A stretch of DNA of 34,686 nt from Alphaproteobacteria bacterium (GTDB taxonomy: Bacteria > Pseudomonadota > Alphaproteobacteria > GCA-2746255). This document shows, in pieces, positions 17,504 through 24,604 of this stretch (positions are counted from its first letter, which is position 1; each line of letters starts with the position of its first letter). A program made the position numbers and the translations under genes. The stretch covers positions 1 through 34,686 of the forward strand of contig JAJFGH010000098.1 in the NCBI GenBank assembly GCA_021776275.1. The letters run 5' to 3'. The notes below the pieces were generated by a model that was given only the letters and a program-made list of their open reading frames with translations, did not search any database and was not told the DNA's origin.

Positions 17504-18187
17504 TCAAAGACCGGCAGCGTCGCTGACAGGAATGTCGGCTAACAAGACATGCTGCAAAGACTTGGAAGCGCTTTCCACATGCCCGCTGGCAACCGCTTCC
17601 GCTTTTCCCGCGTCGCCCTCGGCGATGGCATCTAGAATGGCATCATGTTCCATCCAGACGTTTTCTCCATAGCCTTCGATGCGAAGCACGGCGCTCATAA
17701 CACGCCGCAGGTGGTTTAGGTAGAGGCTCATTGTTTCGGCAATGATCACATTGCCGGAAAGTTCGTAGATCAGCCGGTGGAATTCCATGTCGGCAGCGAT
17801 CAACTTCGCAACCGAGCCGTTCGCGAGCGCTTTTTTGCCCTGGGCAACGACCCGTTTGCCATGGGCAATGTCGTGGGGCGTTGCGCTTGTAGCGGCCAGG
17901 CGGGCGGCAAGCCGGTCGAGGGCGCAGCGAAACTCATAGAGCGAACGGACAAAATCTTCCTCAAGAGGGGAGACCATCAACCCCCGCCGGCCGGATTTGC
18001 AGACGAAGCCCTGGCTTTTCAAAAGCATGAGCGCCTGGCCGACCGGTTGGCGGGAGACGTTCAGCTTCTCGGCAATGCCCTCCTGGGCCAGGCGTTCGCC
18101 GGGGGCCAGACGGCCATCGCAGATGGCGTCCAAAATGGTGCCATAAACCTGCTCCATCATGCGGGGCTGGACGTGAAGTTTATGCAC
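17504..18187 (-). CDS. GntR-family (FCD/FadR-type) transcriptional regulator
   Basis: A 227-residue regulator. Residues about 12-74 form the winged helix-turn-helix (VYGTILDAICDGRLAPGERL, then EKLNVSRQPVGQALMLLKSQG). Residues about 80-215 form an all-helical FCD ligand domain with the metal-binding positions Asp/His in DMEFHRLIYELSGN and His in ASGHVESASK. The GTG start at 18187 has TAGGAGC at 7 bases. It is encoded inside the operon it probably controls: between the ThDP enzyme and hcmB, 35 bases before the latter. A palindrome just upstream of its start matches one upstream of the ThDP-enzyme gene, which suggests auto-control and control of the whole set. The ligand may be a CoA ester or acid of the pathway. 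Confidence 0.9.
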   Translation of the reverse strand: MHKLHVQPRMMEQVYGTILDAICDGRLAPGERLAQEGIAEKLNVSRQPVGQALMLLKSQGFVCKSGRRGLMVSPLEEDFVRSLYEFRCALDRLAARLAATSATPHDIAHGKRVVAQGKKALANGSVAKLIAADMEFHRLIYELSGNVIIAETMSLYLNHLRRVMSAVLRIEGYGENVWMEHDAILDAIAEGDAGKAEAVASGHVESASKSLQHVLLADIPVSDAAGL

Positions 18188-18202
18188 GAAAACGCTCCTA
18201 TT

Positions 18203-18231
18203 TACGGAATACGGTATGCAATAATCCGTAT
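18203..18231. promoter_or_regulatory. Probable GntR operator upstream of the regulator gene
   Basis: The core GAATACGGTATGC at 18207-18219 is a near-palindrome around one central base and is followed by AATAAT. It matches GCATACTGTATGC plus GATAAT at 20078-20096 at 11 of 13 core positions. Outer arms TACGG and CCGTA flank it. It lies 20-44 bases upstream of the GntR start codon. Confidence 0.65.
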
Positions 18232-18279
18232 TTGGAAAAGACGCAAGCGCTGTTTGTGAAATAGTCCTTTTTCAATGGG

Positions 18280-20022
18280 TTAGCTCTTCTTTTCCAGGCC
18301 ATCGCGCCAGGCGCGCTCGGCCGTATCCCACGCTTCCAGGGGCTGTGTGTCCGGCACCCAGGCTAGGCCCGCCTTGCCGTCGCCCGAAACCGCCTCGCGG
18401 GTCACCCGCACGTCCAGCACGGCCGGCGCGTTTTCGAGGCAGCGCGTGAAGGCGTCGCCCAAATCTTTTTCGTCCTCGACCTGTTCGCCATGGGCGCCGA
18501 GGGCGCGGGCAAGGCCAGCATAATCCGAATGGCGAAGCTCGGTGCCGACGAGGTTGCCGTCATAGGTGACGCGCTGGTCGTAGCATTCGATGTTCCAGGC
18601 CCCATTGTTGGCAATCACGAAGACGACCTTGGCACCGTGGCGGACGGCGGTATCGACTTCGATCGCATTGAAGCCGAAGGCCCCGTCGCCGGTGACGACC
18701 ACGACTTGGCGGCCGGGAAGGGCGAGCGCCGCGGCGATCCCGAAGGGAACGCCGACGCCGAGACAACCAAGGGAACCGGGGTCCATATAGGGCCCGGCGG
18801 AAAGGGCGACGCGGGCAAAGCTTAAGATGTCGCCGCCATCGGCGATGGTGACCGCGTCCGGGGCGATTCGTTCCTGCAACGCGCTCAGCAAGCGGTTCGG
18901 ATGCATGTAGCCGTCGCTGCCGGGGGGCGCCTTGCGCAGCAGATCGGCAAATTTTTTGCGCTTTTCGGCGTGCTTCGCCCGCATTCCCTGGGTCCATGCG
19001 CCATCCGTGGCGGGCTTGCGGTTGCCGGCGGCGGCAAGGATGGCCTGAAGGGCGAGGGCCGGCGTGGCAAGAATTTCCGGCGTGCCGCGCCGATTGTCGT
19101 TCAGCTCTTCCGCGTGCGCGGCCAAGCGGACAAAGCGGGCCTGCTTGAAAACGGCAGGCGAGCCGTAAGCGAGTTGAAAATCAAGTTTGCGGCCAAGGGT
19201 CAGCACGACGTCGGCCTCTTCCATCGCCTTGCCGCGCAGCGAGGAGACGGCGGCGGCGTGGCTGTCCGGAACGAGGCCACGGCTTTCAGAGGTATCCAGA
19301 TAAAGCGCGTCCAGCGTGTCCAGCAGGGCGCAGATTTCCGGGCCTGCGCCGCGGGCGCCGCGTCCGGAAATCACCAGCGGCCGCTTCGCGCCCCACAAGG
19401 CGTCGACCGCTTCGGCGACGGCCGCTGGATCCGGCGGCATCTGCGGCGCGGGCCGTGGCGCCACATGTTCGGGCAACACCTGATGGCGGGGCAGGCGCGC
19501 GCGCAGGATGTCCGTCGGGAAATCGATATAGACCGGCCCCGGCACGCCGCCTTCGCCAAGGGCGCGGGCAAAGGCCGCGTCCATGGCCGGCAGCACGTGG
19601 GCCGCCTCGCGCACGGTTCGGCAATAGCGGGTGACAGAATCCAGCAGGTCCGTATGCACCAGATCCTGAAGCGCCCCCATCTGTTCCTGGGGGCGGGGCG
19701 GCACGCCGGAAAGAACGACGACGGGGGCCCGGGCGACATGGGCGTTGACGATGCCGGTGATCGCGTTCGTGACACCGGGCCCGGCGGTGGCGAGCACCAC
19801 CCCGATGCTGTCCGTCAGCTCGGCATGGGCATGGGCCATGTGGGCGGCGGCGCGTTCGTCCCGTACGTCGACGATGCGGATGCCGGCCCGCGCGACCTGA
19901 TCCCAAATCGGCATGATGTGGCCGCCGCAAAGTCCGAAAATCCGGTCAATGCCGCGGGCAACTAGGAATTCGGCGATCCACTTGGCGACCGTTTCCGGTA
20001 CCTCGGCCTGGTCAGCTGTCAC
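18280..20022 (-). CDS. ThDP-dependent enzyme, probable 2-hydroxyacyl-CoA lyase
   Basis: A 580-residue thiamine diphosphate enzyme of the acetolactate synthase/oxalyl-CoA decarboxylase/2-hydroxyacyl-CoA lyase superfamily. The N-terminal domain carries the cofactor-activating Glu in VRDERAAAHMA (Glu56) and LATAGPGVTNAITG. The C-terminal cofactor motif runs from GDGAFGFN (445) to VIANNGAWN (470). The C-terminal segment with DGKAGLAWVPDTQPLEAWD resembles the lid I recall for the actinobacterial 2-hydroxyisobutyryl-CoA lyase. That enzyme cleaves 2-hydroxyisobutyryl-CoA to acetone and formyl-CoA, and its gene sits next to a 2-HIBA-CoA ligase gene. Here the gene heads an operon with such a ligase, which supports the call. 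The start is the GTG at 20022 with GGGGAG upstream. Acetolactate synthase is unlikely because there is no regulatory subunit or branched-chain neighbour. Oxalyl-CoA decarboxylase or another 2-hydroxyacyl-CoA lyase specificity remain possible. Confidence 0.8.
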   Translation of the reverse strand: MTADQAEVPETVAKWIAEFLVARGIDRIFGLCGGHIMPIWDQVARAGIRIVDVRDERAAAHMAHAHAELTDSIGVVLATAGPGVTNAITGIVNAHVARAPVVVLSGVPPRPQEQMGALQDLVHTDLLDSVTRYCRTVREAAHVLPAMDAAFARALGEGGVPGPVYIDFPTDILRARLPRHQVLPEHVAPRPAPQMPPDPAAVAEAVDALWGAKRPLVISGRGARGAGPEICALLDTLDALYLDTSESRGLVPDSHAAAVSSLRGKAMEEADVVLTLGRKLDFQLAYGSPAVFKQARFVRLAAHAEELNDNRRGTPEILATPALALQAILAAAGNRKPATDGAWTQGMRAKHAEKRKKFADLLRKAPPGSDGYMHPNRLLSALQERIAPDAVTIADGGDILSFARVALSAGPYMDPGSLGCLGVGVPFGIAAALALPGRQVVVVTGDGAFGFNAIEVDTAVRHGAKVVFVIANNGAWNIECYDQRVTYDGNLVGTELRHSDYAGLARALGAHGEQVEDEKDLGDAFTRCLENAPAVLDVRVTREAVSGDGKAGLAWVPDTQPLEAWDTAERAWRDGLEKKS

Positions 20023-20038
20023 GTGCGCTTCTCCCCAT

Positions 20039-20075
20039 ATAACTCTTTGTAATTTTTATATTTTTATAGAGTTAT
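20039..20075. other. AT-rich inverted repeat in the lyase leader
   Basis: ATAACTCT (20039-20046) and AGAGTTAT (20068-20075) are a perfect 8-bp inverted repeat around 21 almost pure A/T bases. It lies between the proposed operator/-10 region and the ribosome site of the lyase gene, so it would be a leader stem-loop in the mRNA. Confidence 0.5.
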
Positions 20076-20077
20076 CT

Positions 20078-20110
20078 GCATACTGTATGCGATAATTGTG
20101 GCCTTCGCAA
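20078..20110 (-). promoter_or_regulatory. Probable promoter and GntR operator of the lyase-mutase operon
   Basis: GCATACTGTATGC (20078-20090) is a perfect 13-base palindrome. Read on the minus strand, TTGCGA (20105-20110) and TACAGT (20082-20087) are spaced by 17 bases and could be the -35 and -10 boxes. The -10 lies inside the palindrome, so a bound GntR protein would block polymerase. A related palindrome precedes the regulator gene at 18207-18219. Confidence 0.6.
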
Positions 20111-20129
20111 CGCCGATCTGCGGCGTTGC
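20107..20129. terminator. Hairpin after the DUF3750 gene
   Basis: GCAACGCCG (20107-20115) and CGGCGTTGC (20121-20129) form a perfect 9-bp stem with a 5-base loop, 7 bases after the stop of the minus-strand DUF3750 gene. No clear T-run follows, so termination may be weak. It abuts the proposed lyase promoter. Confidence 0.55.
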
Positions 20130-20136
20130 CGGCAAA

Positions 20137-20883
20137 TTATTCGCCGAGTGCGATCCGTCCGATCCCCGGCAGCAGGAGCGCCGGCTGAAAAGGGTCAAAC
20201 CCGACAATTAAACCCAGAAAATTGAGCTCTATGCCCTCCTTTTCGGCATATAGCGCCCCAAAAAGCCCGTGGAACGAGATTTGATGGCCGGTTCCGCTCG
20301 GGGCGGGGCCATGAAAGGCCCCGTTCATCAAAAAGTCTTTGCCGATCGCCGTCGGCGGCAGTACCAGACCCAGTTCGGGCACGGCCCTGGCCACATGGGC
20401 CGTAAAGCTGTTGCTATTGGGCCCCGGCCACATGCGGTAGGTCCCATGGTCGTATTTTTCGATTGCGGCGCGAAGCTTCGGCAACGCCGCCTCGGCCGAT
20501 GGGCCGCGCAGATCCAGCAGGATTTCCGGCGGGTTTCCGTACCAGCGTCGATCCGGCACGTCCTCGGTCACGGAAAGGACCGGCTTTCCGAACCATTTTT
20601 GCCAGCCGATGATCTGATAAACGCTAAATTGCCGGGCGTTTGCGGGTTTGACGGCGATCCAGCTATGGATGCCGAAAAGCCCCCGCCAGGAAAAGGCGCG
20701 GGCGCCATAGACCTGAATGACGGCTTGCGGCGTGTGCGCCGGATCGGGGGCGATGCCGGTGCTTTCCCGGTTTGCCGTTCGCCAATCGGCGCCAAGCTCA
20801 ATGTCCGTCGCCGCCAGGCTGTAAAGGGGGCCAGCCATGGCAAGGCAGACAATCAGCAGCAAAATCCTCTGCCAGAAGGCCAT
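20137..20883 (-). CDS. DUF3750 family protein
   Basis: A 248-residue protein with an N-terminal hydrophobic segment (residues 5-24) that may be a signal peptide or a membrane anchor. The rest matches the DUF3750 pattern: VIQVYGARAFSWRGLFGIHSWIAVKP, the central WPGPNSNSFTAHVARAVPELGLVLPPTAIGKD block and the end ELNFLGLIVGFDP..ALLLPGIGR. The NSN and His in the central block resemble a papain-like or LRAT-like catalytic setting but no activity is known to me. The Shine-Dalgarno region at 20883 is weak. It is transcribed away from the Sel1 gene and toward the lyase operon. Confidence 0.82.
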   Translation of the reverse strand: MAFWQRILLLIVCLAMAGPLYSLAATDIELGADWRTANRESTGIAPDPAHTPQAVIQVYGARAFSWRGLFGIHSWIAVKPANARQFSVYQIIGWQKWFGKPVLSVTEDVPDRRWYGNPPEILLDLRGPSAEAALPKLRAAIEKYDHGTYRMWPGPNSNSFTAHVARAVPELGLVLPPTAIGKDFLMNGAFHGPAPSGTGHQISFHGLFGALYAEKEGIELNFLGLIVGFDPFQPALLLPGIGRIALGE

Positions 20884-20993
20884 GAAGGAATGCTACCATT
20901 TCAGACGGCCAGGCTTCCAGCGTGGCCGGGGGCAACCGGAAGGAAAGGCACGAAAATCACGCCTGCGGAACGCGGCGTCTTTCTTGATATAGC

Positions 20994-21506
20994 ATGATAA
21001 AACTCTTTTTTATCTCTTTGGTTTTTATCGTTTTTATTTCTGGAAATGCCTGGGCGGGCTTCGACGAGGGGCTGGCCGCCTACAAACAGAAAGATTTCGA
21101 AAAGGCGCTTCGGGAATTTGCGCCTCTTGCCCGTGAGGGCGACGCCCCCGCTCAATTCTATCTGGGCCTGCTCTACGGCTTTGGCGAGGGGGTCAAAAAG
21201 GATCTGGCCGAGGCCGTCCGCTTGTGGAAATTGGCGGCGGATCAGGGGAACGTCGCTGCCCAGTCCAATCTTGGCTTCATGTACAAATATGGCAATGGCG
21301 TGTCCCAGGACATGGTGAAGGCCTACAAATGGTCGAAAATTGCCTCCGAGGGTGGCGCCGTCTATGCGAAGGAGAACTTAAATCTGTTCGCCGAAAGCAT
21401 GTCGGAGGAAGAAATCGTCAGGGCCGAGGATTTGGCCAAGGCCTGGCTGGATTCGCATCCGCGCGCCGCTAGCGGCCCTGCCGCCGCCGGCAAGGAAACC
21501 CCTTAG
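20994..21506 (+). CDS. Exported Sel1-repeat protein
   Basis: A 170-residue protein with a Sec signal peptide (residues 1-21, ending NAWA) followed by Sel1-type helical repeats. The first helix pair is about residues 22-48, with clear repeats at APAQFYLGLLYGFGEGVKKD and VAAQSNLGFMYKYGNGVSQD, each followed by a helix with a Trp/Lys-Ala pattern. Sel1 repeats are protein-protein scaffolds. No partner is evident from the neighbours. The C-terminal 15 residues are Ala/Pro-rich. Confidence 0.85.
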   Translation: MIKLFFISLVFIVFISGNAWAGFDEGLAAYKQKDFEKALREFAPLAREGDAPAQFYLGLLYGFGEGVKKDLAEAVRLWKLAADQGNVAAQSNLGFMYKYGNGVSQDMVKAYKWSKIASEGGAVYAKENLNLFAESMSEEEIVRAEDLAKAWLDSHPRAASGPAAAGKETP

Positions 21507-21560
21507 GGTTTTCCCCGCTGCCGGGCGGCAGCCGGATTTGCCGTTGCACCGGAGGAAAGA

Positions 21561-21591
21561 AAAAGGGTCAGACCGATGGCCTGACCCTTTT
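21561..21591. terminator. Intrinsic terminator between the Sel1 gene and tRNA-Asn
   Basis: AAAAGGGTCAG (21561-21571) pairs perfectly with CTGACCCTTTT (21581-21591). On the minus strand it follows the tRNA-Asn 3' end and runs into TTTTTCTTT; on the plus strand it can end the Sel1 transcript. Confidence 0.85.
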
Positions 21592-21596
21592 GAAAC

Positions 21597-21672
21597 TGGC
21601 TCCCCGGGCCGGACTCGAACCAGCGACAAGGTGGTTAACAGCCACCTGCTCTACCAACTGAGCTACCGGGGA
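21597..21672 (-). tRNA. tRNA-Asn (GTT)
   Basis: A 76-base cloverleaf on the minus strand. The acceptor arm TCCCCGG pairs with CCGGGGA, discriminator G and an encoded CCA follow. The D-arm is GCTCAGTTGGTAGAGC, the anticodon loop CTGTTAA has GTT, and the T-arm has GGTTCGAGTCC. Confidence 0.97.
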
Positions 21673-21858
21673 TCATTGGTCCCAGGCGCGCAAGCGCGTC
21701 CGGGCCGTTTTCGGCTATATAGCAGAGCCGCCCCCTCCTTGGCCAGTACCCCATCCACCTTCACAAAGGCTTAAAAGCTCCCGATGATTGGGCGGTCTGG
21801 GGGGTGTTTTACGCTTGTGCGCCCGTTGCGGTACGGCGCAATTTGAAAAAGGGATGGA

Positions 21859-22067
21859 ATGGATAGATGGCGGCGTTTGGCGGACCCGAAGATGATGCGG
21901 CAATCCGCGTTCGTGGCGATCGTCGTCGGCACCCTTTTAAATCTGATCAACAATTCCGGCATTTTTCTGGGGGATGCGCTGACCTTTGGGGCGCCGCGAA
22001 GGTCGCGTTGACCTATTTGGTTCCCTATAGCGTTTCGTCCTACAGCCGGGTTTTTGGAACCCCTTAA
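21859..22067 (+). pseudogene. Frameshifted nrtS-like nitrate/nitrite transporter gene
   Basis: Two frames together spell a short membrane protein like NrtS. From the ATG at 21859 one frame reads MDRWRRLADPKMMRQ and then FVAIVVGTLLNLINNSG up to GDAL near 21981, and stops at 22011. The next frame continues with LWGAAKVALTYLVPYSVSSY and stops at 22067. Restoring one base near 21980 would give a single protein of about 68 residues with two helices, the expected NrtS size. An AAGGGATGG stretch precedes the start. Either the gene is broken or one base is missing from the assembly. It lies alone between two tRNA genes. The family name is from pattern memory (VVGT..NLIN and LTYLVPY.VS.Y). Confidence 0.65.
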
Positions 22068-22100
22068 CCTTTTGTGGCGAAGGTTTGACGAGTGGGAAAT

Positions 22101-22174
22101 TGGAGGCGCGGGCCGGACTCGAACCGGCGTACACAGATTTGCAGTCTGCTGGATAACCACTCTCCCACCGCGCC
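22101..22174 (-). tRNA. tRNA-Cys (GCA)
   Basis: A 74-base cloverleaf on the minus strand. The acceptor arm GGCGCGG pairs with CCGCGCC, followed by T and an encoded CCA. The anticodon loop CTGCAAA contains GCA, and the T-arm has GGTTCGAGTCC. Confidence 0.97.
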
Positions 22175-22363
22175 GGCCGTTTGATCGAAACATCCGCCGG
22201 CCCAAGAACGCGGCCGAGGGGAAGAGGCTCCCGGGAGGGGGTTGAGATATAGGACCTGCCCGAAGGCCGGTCAAGCAAGGGCAGGCTTCTAAAAACGCGC
22301 TTTCCAAGCGGCGCTGTGTAAACGTATAAACGGATGCCCAGATTTGGCGGATCGAGAGAGAAA

Positions 22364-23020
22364 ATGACCGATTTTGCAGATGCCCGGCGGAACATGGTGG
22401 AATGCCAGTTGCGGCCGAACAAGGTGACGGATCCGCGCATCGTTGCTGCCATGTCGGAATTGCCGCGCGAACGTTTCGTGCCGCCGGCCCATCAATGCGC
22501 CGCCTATAGCGACGAGGATTTGCCGTTGGGGCGGGGCCGCTCCCTGATGGAACCAATGGTGCTGGCCAGGCTTTTGCAGCTCGCCGAAATTCAGGAAGGG
22601 GATGTCGTCCTCGATATCGGGTGCAACACCGGCTATTCGGCTGCCGTGCTCGCGCGGCTTGCGGGAACGGTCGTCGCCCTCGAATCGGATTCCGCGTTTG
22701 CCGCCTCGGCGACGGAATTGCTTACCGAACTTGGCTGCGACAACGTCGTCGTCGTGGAAGGGCCGCTGGCGAGCGGCTATCCGAGCCAGGCGCCGTTCGA
22801 CGTTATTTTCATCGATGGCGCCGGCGCCGATCTGCCGGGCACGCTCTGCGAGCAGTTGAAGGAAGGCGGCCGTCTGGTCGCCGTGCAGGCGGGGGCGGAA
22901 GGCATCGGCCAGGCTACGCTTTGGATGCGCACGGCCGGTTGCGAAGGACGCCGCGCCGCCTTCGATGCGGCGACGCCGCAATTGCCGGAATTCGCGGCCA
23001 AGGAAGCGTTTGTCTTTTAG
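22364..23020 (+). CDS. Protein-L-isoaspartate O-methyltransferase family protein
   Basis: SAM-dependent methyltransferase of 218 residues. The N-terminal RRNMVECQLRPNKVTDPRI and LPRERFVPP blocks and the SAM-binding VVLDIGCNTGYSAAVLA (Gly-rich loop) are typical of the PCMT family. The later VIFIDGAGADLP corresponds to the acidic post-motif. It belongs to the alphaproteobacterial subgroup that lies upstream of tolC; whether it repairs isoaspartate in proteins is not established for that subgroup. The ATG at 22364 has a GAGAGA site; an ATG 30 bases upstream is less likely. Confidence 0.86.
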   Translation: MTDFADARRNMVECQLRPNKVTDPRIVAAMSELPRERFVPPAHQCAAYSDEDLPLGRGRSLMEPMVLARLLQLAEIQEGDVVLDIGCNTGYSAAVLARLAGTVVALESDSAFAASATELLTELGCDNVVVVEGPLASGYPSQAPFDVIFIDGAGADLPGTLCEQLKEGGRLVAVQAGAEGIGQATLWMRTAGCEGRRAAFDAATPQLPEFAAKEAFVF

Positions 23021-23025
23021 CGGGT

Positions 23026-23049
23026 TTTACACTAAGTTTTAGGTGTAAA
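23026..23049. promoter_or_regulatory. Inverted repeat upstream of tolC
   Basis: TTTACACTAA (23026-23035) and TTAGGTGTAAA (23039-23049) form an inverted repeat with a single bulged base and a 3-base centre. It lies in the 80-base gap before tolC and could be a repressor site or a weak terminator for the methyltransferase gene. Confidence 0.45.
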
Positions 23050-23100
23050 TTTGCATCAATCTGTCGGCTGGCCCGGCATTCAGGTGGAAGGGGCTTGACG

Positions 23101-24483
23101 TTGCACGGCAGGGCGATCCCATCGTTGCTTGGTGTGTGTGCGGTTGTCCTGTTTGGCGGCGGGGCGTTTCAGCCATCCGCTTTTGCGCAAACGATCCAGC
23201 AATCCCTGGCCTCCGCCTATCAGAGCAACCCGACCTTGCGTGCCCAGCGGGCGCGGCTGCGGGCGACGGACGAGGCGGTTCCCCAAGCCCAGGCCGGTTG
23301 GCGGCCGACGATTACGGCCAGTGGCGAAACCGGGCGCTCGCGCAACGAAGGCAATCTCTTCGCGCAATCCTCGGGCACGCAAATCCGATCGCCTTCCAGT
23401 TTAAGCGTCACCCTTTCCCAGCCGATTTTCCGTGGCGGGCGCACCTTCTATGAAACGCGCCAGGCGGAGTACCGCGTTCAGGCGGAGCGGGCGCGGCTAC
23501 GCCTGATCGAGGCGCAAGTGCTGCTCGATGCGGCGATTGCCTTCACGGATGTCGTGCGGGATCAGGCGGTGGTAGAGCTGAATATCAACAACGAACAAGT
23601 TCTTCACAAGCAGCGGGAGGCCGCCGGCGATCGTTTTGAAGTCGGTGAAATTACCCGTACGGACGTTGCCCAGGCCGACGCACGATTGGCCGGCGCGCGG
23701 GCAGACCGGATCCGCGCGGAAGGAAACCTTGCGGCCTCGCGGGCCGTGTTTCTAAAGGTGGTCGGCATCTCGCCGCAACGGCTTGTCGACCCGACGTCCC
23801 TTAGGAGTTTGCCGCGATCCAAAGACGAGGCGCAACGCAGCGCCGCCGCCCATTTCCCGGCCGTCATCGCCGCCGAATTTGACGAAAAATTCGCCGGCGA
23901 GGCGGTCAACGTGGTCGAAGGGGAAATGCTGCCGACGGTTTCCCTGAACGGAGAAGTCAGCAAGGCGGAAGAACAATTCTCCTCCGTTGACGATACGGAA
24001 CGCGCGACGGTCAGCGCACGGGTTTCCATGCCGCTCTATCAGGCCGGCGCAGTCCATTCGCGCTTTCGCGAAGCGCGGCAGGTTGCGGGCCAACGCCGGG
24101 TCGAGGTTGAAGAAACCCGTCGCGAAGCCATCGAACAGGCAGCCCGGGCCTGGTCGGATTTGCAGGCAACCCGGGCGAGCATTCTTTCTCTCAAATCCCA
24201 GGTCGAAGCGTCCACCATTGCGCTGGATGGCGTCGAGCAGGAAGCGCTGGTCGGATCGCGTACCGTGCTGGACGTGCTGGATGCGAAACAGGAACTCCTG
24301 GATGCAAAGGTGGATCTGGTACGGGCGAAGCGGGACGAACTGGTTGCTTCTTTCCGCCTGAAATCGGCGGTGGGGGCGTTGACCGCGGAAGCCCTGGCAT
24401 TGCCGGTTGAGGTCTATGACATCAACAAGCATTACAACGATGTCCGCGGGCGTTGGCTCGGCCTTGGCAGCGATTCCGAATAG
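23101..24483 (+). CDS. tolC: TolC-family outer-membrane channel
   Basis: Trimeric outer-membrane efflux/type I secretion channel, 460 residues. The best start is the TTG at 23101, 7 bases after GAAGGGG; no ATG fits and a TTG at 23095 is the alternative. The signal peptide ends near PSAFAQ. The two OEP repeats are seen: QSLASAYQSNPTLRAQRARL at the start of the first, VTLSQPIFRGGRT (barrel strand), the long helical stretch, then ERATVSARVSMPLYQAG (second barrel strand) and VGSRTVLDVLDAKQELLDAK, the typical second-repeat helix. It is the outer component for an efflux or secretion system encoded elsewhere. Confidence 0.92.
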   Translation: MHGRAIPSLLGVCAVVLFGGGAFQPSAFAQTIQQSLASAYQSNPTLRAQRARLRATDEAVPQAQAGWRPTITASGETGRSRNEGNLFAQSSGTQIRSPSSLSVTLSQPIFRGGRTFYETRQAEYRVQAERARLRLIEAQVLLDAAIAFTDVVRDQAVVELNINNEQVLHKQREAAGDRFEVGEITRTDVAQADARLAGARADRIRAEGNLAASRAVFLKVVGISPQRLVDPTSLRSLPRSKDEAQRSAAAHFPAVIAAEFDEKFAGEAVNVVEGEMLPTVSLNGEVSKAEEQFSSVDDTERATVSARVSMPLYQAGAVHSRFREARQVAGQRRVEVEETRREAIEQAARAWSDLQATRASILSLKSQVEASTIALDGVEQEALVGSRTVLDVLDAKQELLDAKVDLVRAKRDELVASFRLKSAVGALTAEALALPVEVYDINKHYNDVRGRWLGLGSDSE

Positions 24484-24604
24484 CGGGCCGATGGCGCTAG
24501 TTGCTTCTTATTCTGGCGTTTTTTCGTAGACTGGCTTAGGGTTAACGAATTCTTTTCTGTGGTCGGCTATGACTTGGCGGGTCACGGCGAAAGGACGATG
24601 ATGC

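Noticed and set aside
18280-20022. Acetolactate synthase large subunit
   Set aside because: No regulatory subunit or ilvC nearby, and the operon partners are an acyl-CoA ligase and mutase. Family-level similarity alone would suggest it.
21771-22556. Long minus-strand open frame across tRNA-Cys and the methyltransferase start
   Set aside because: It covers a tRNA gene and a real gene on the other strand, and its translation has no recognisable domain.
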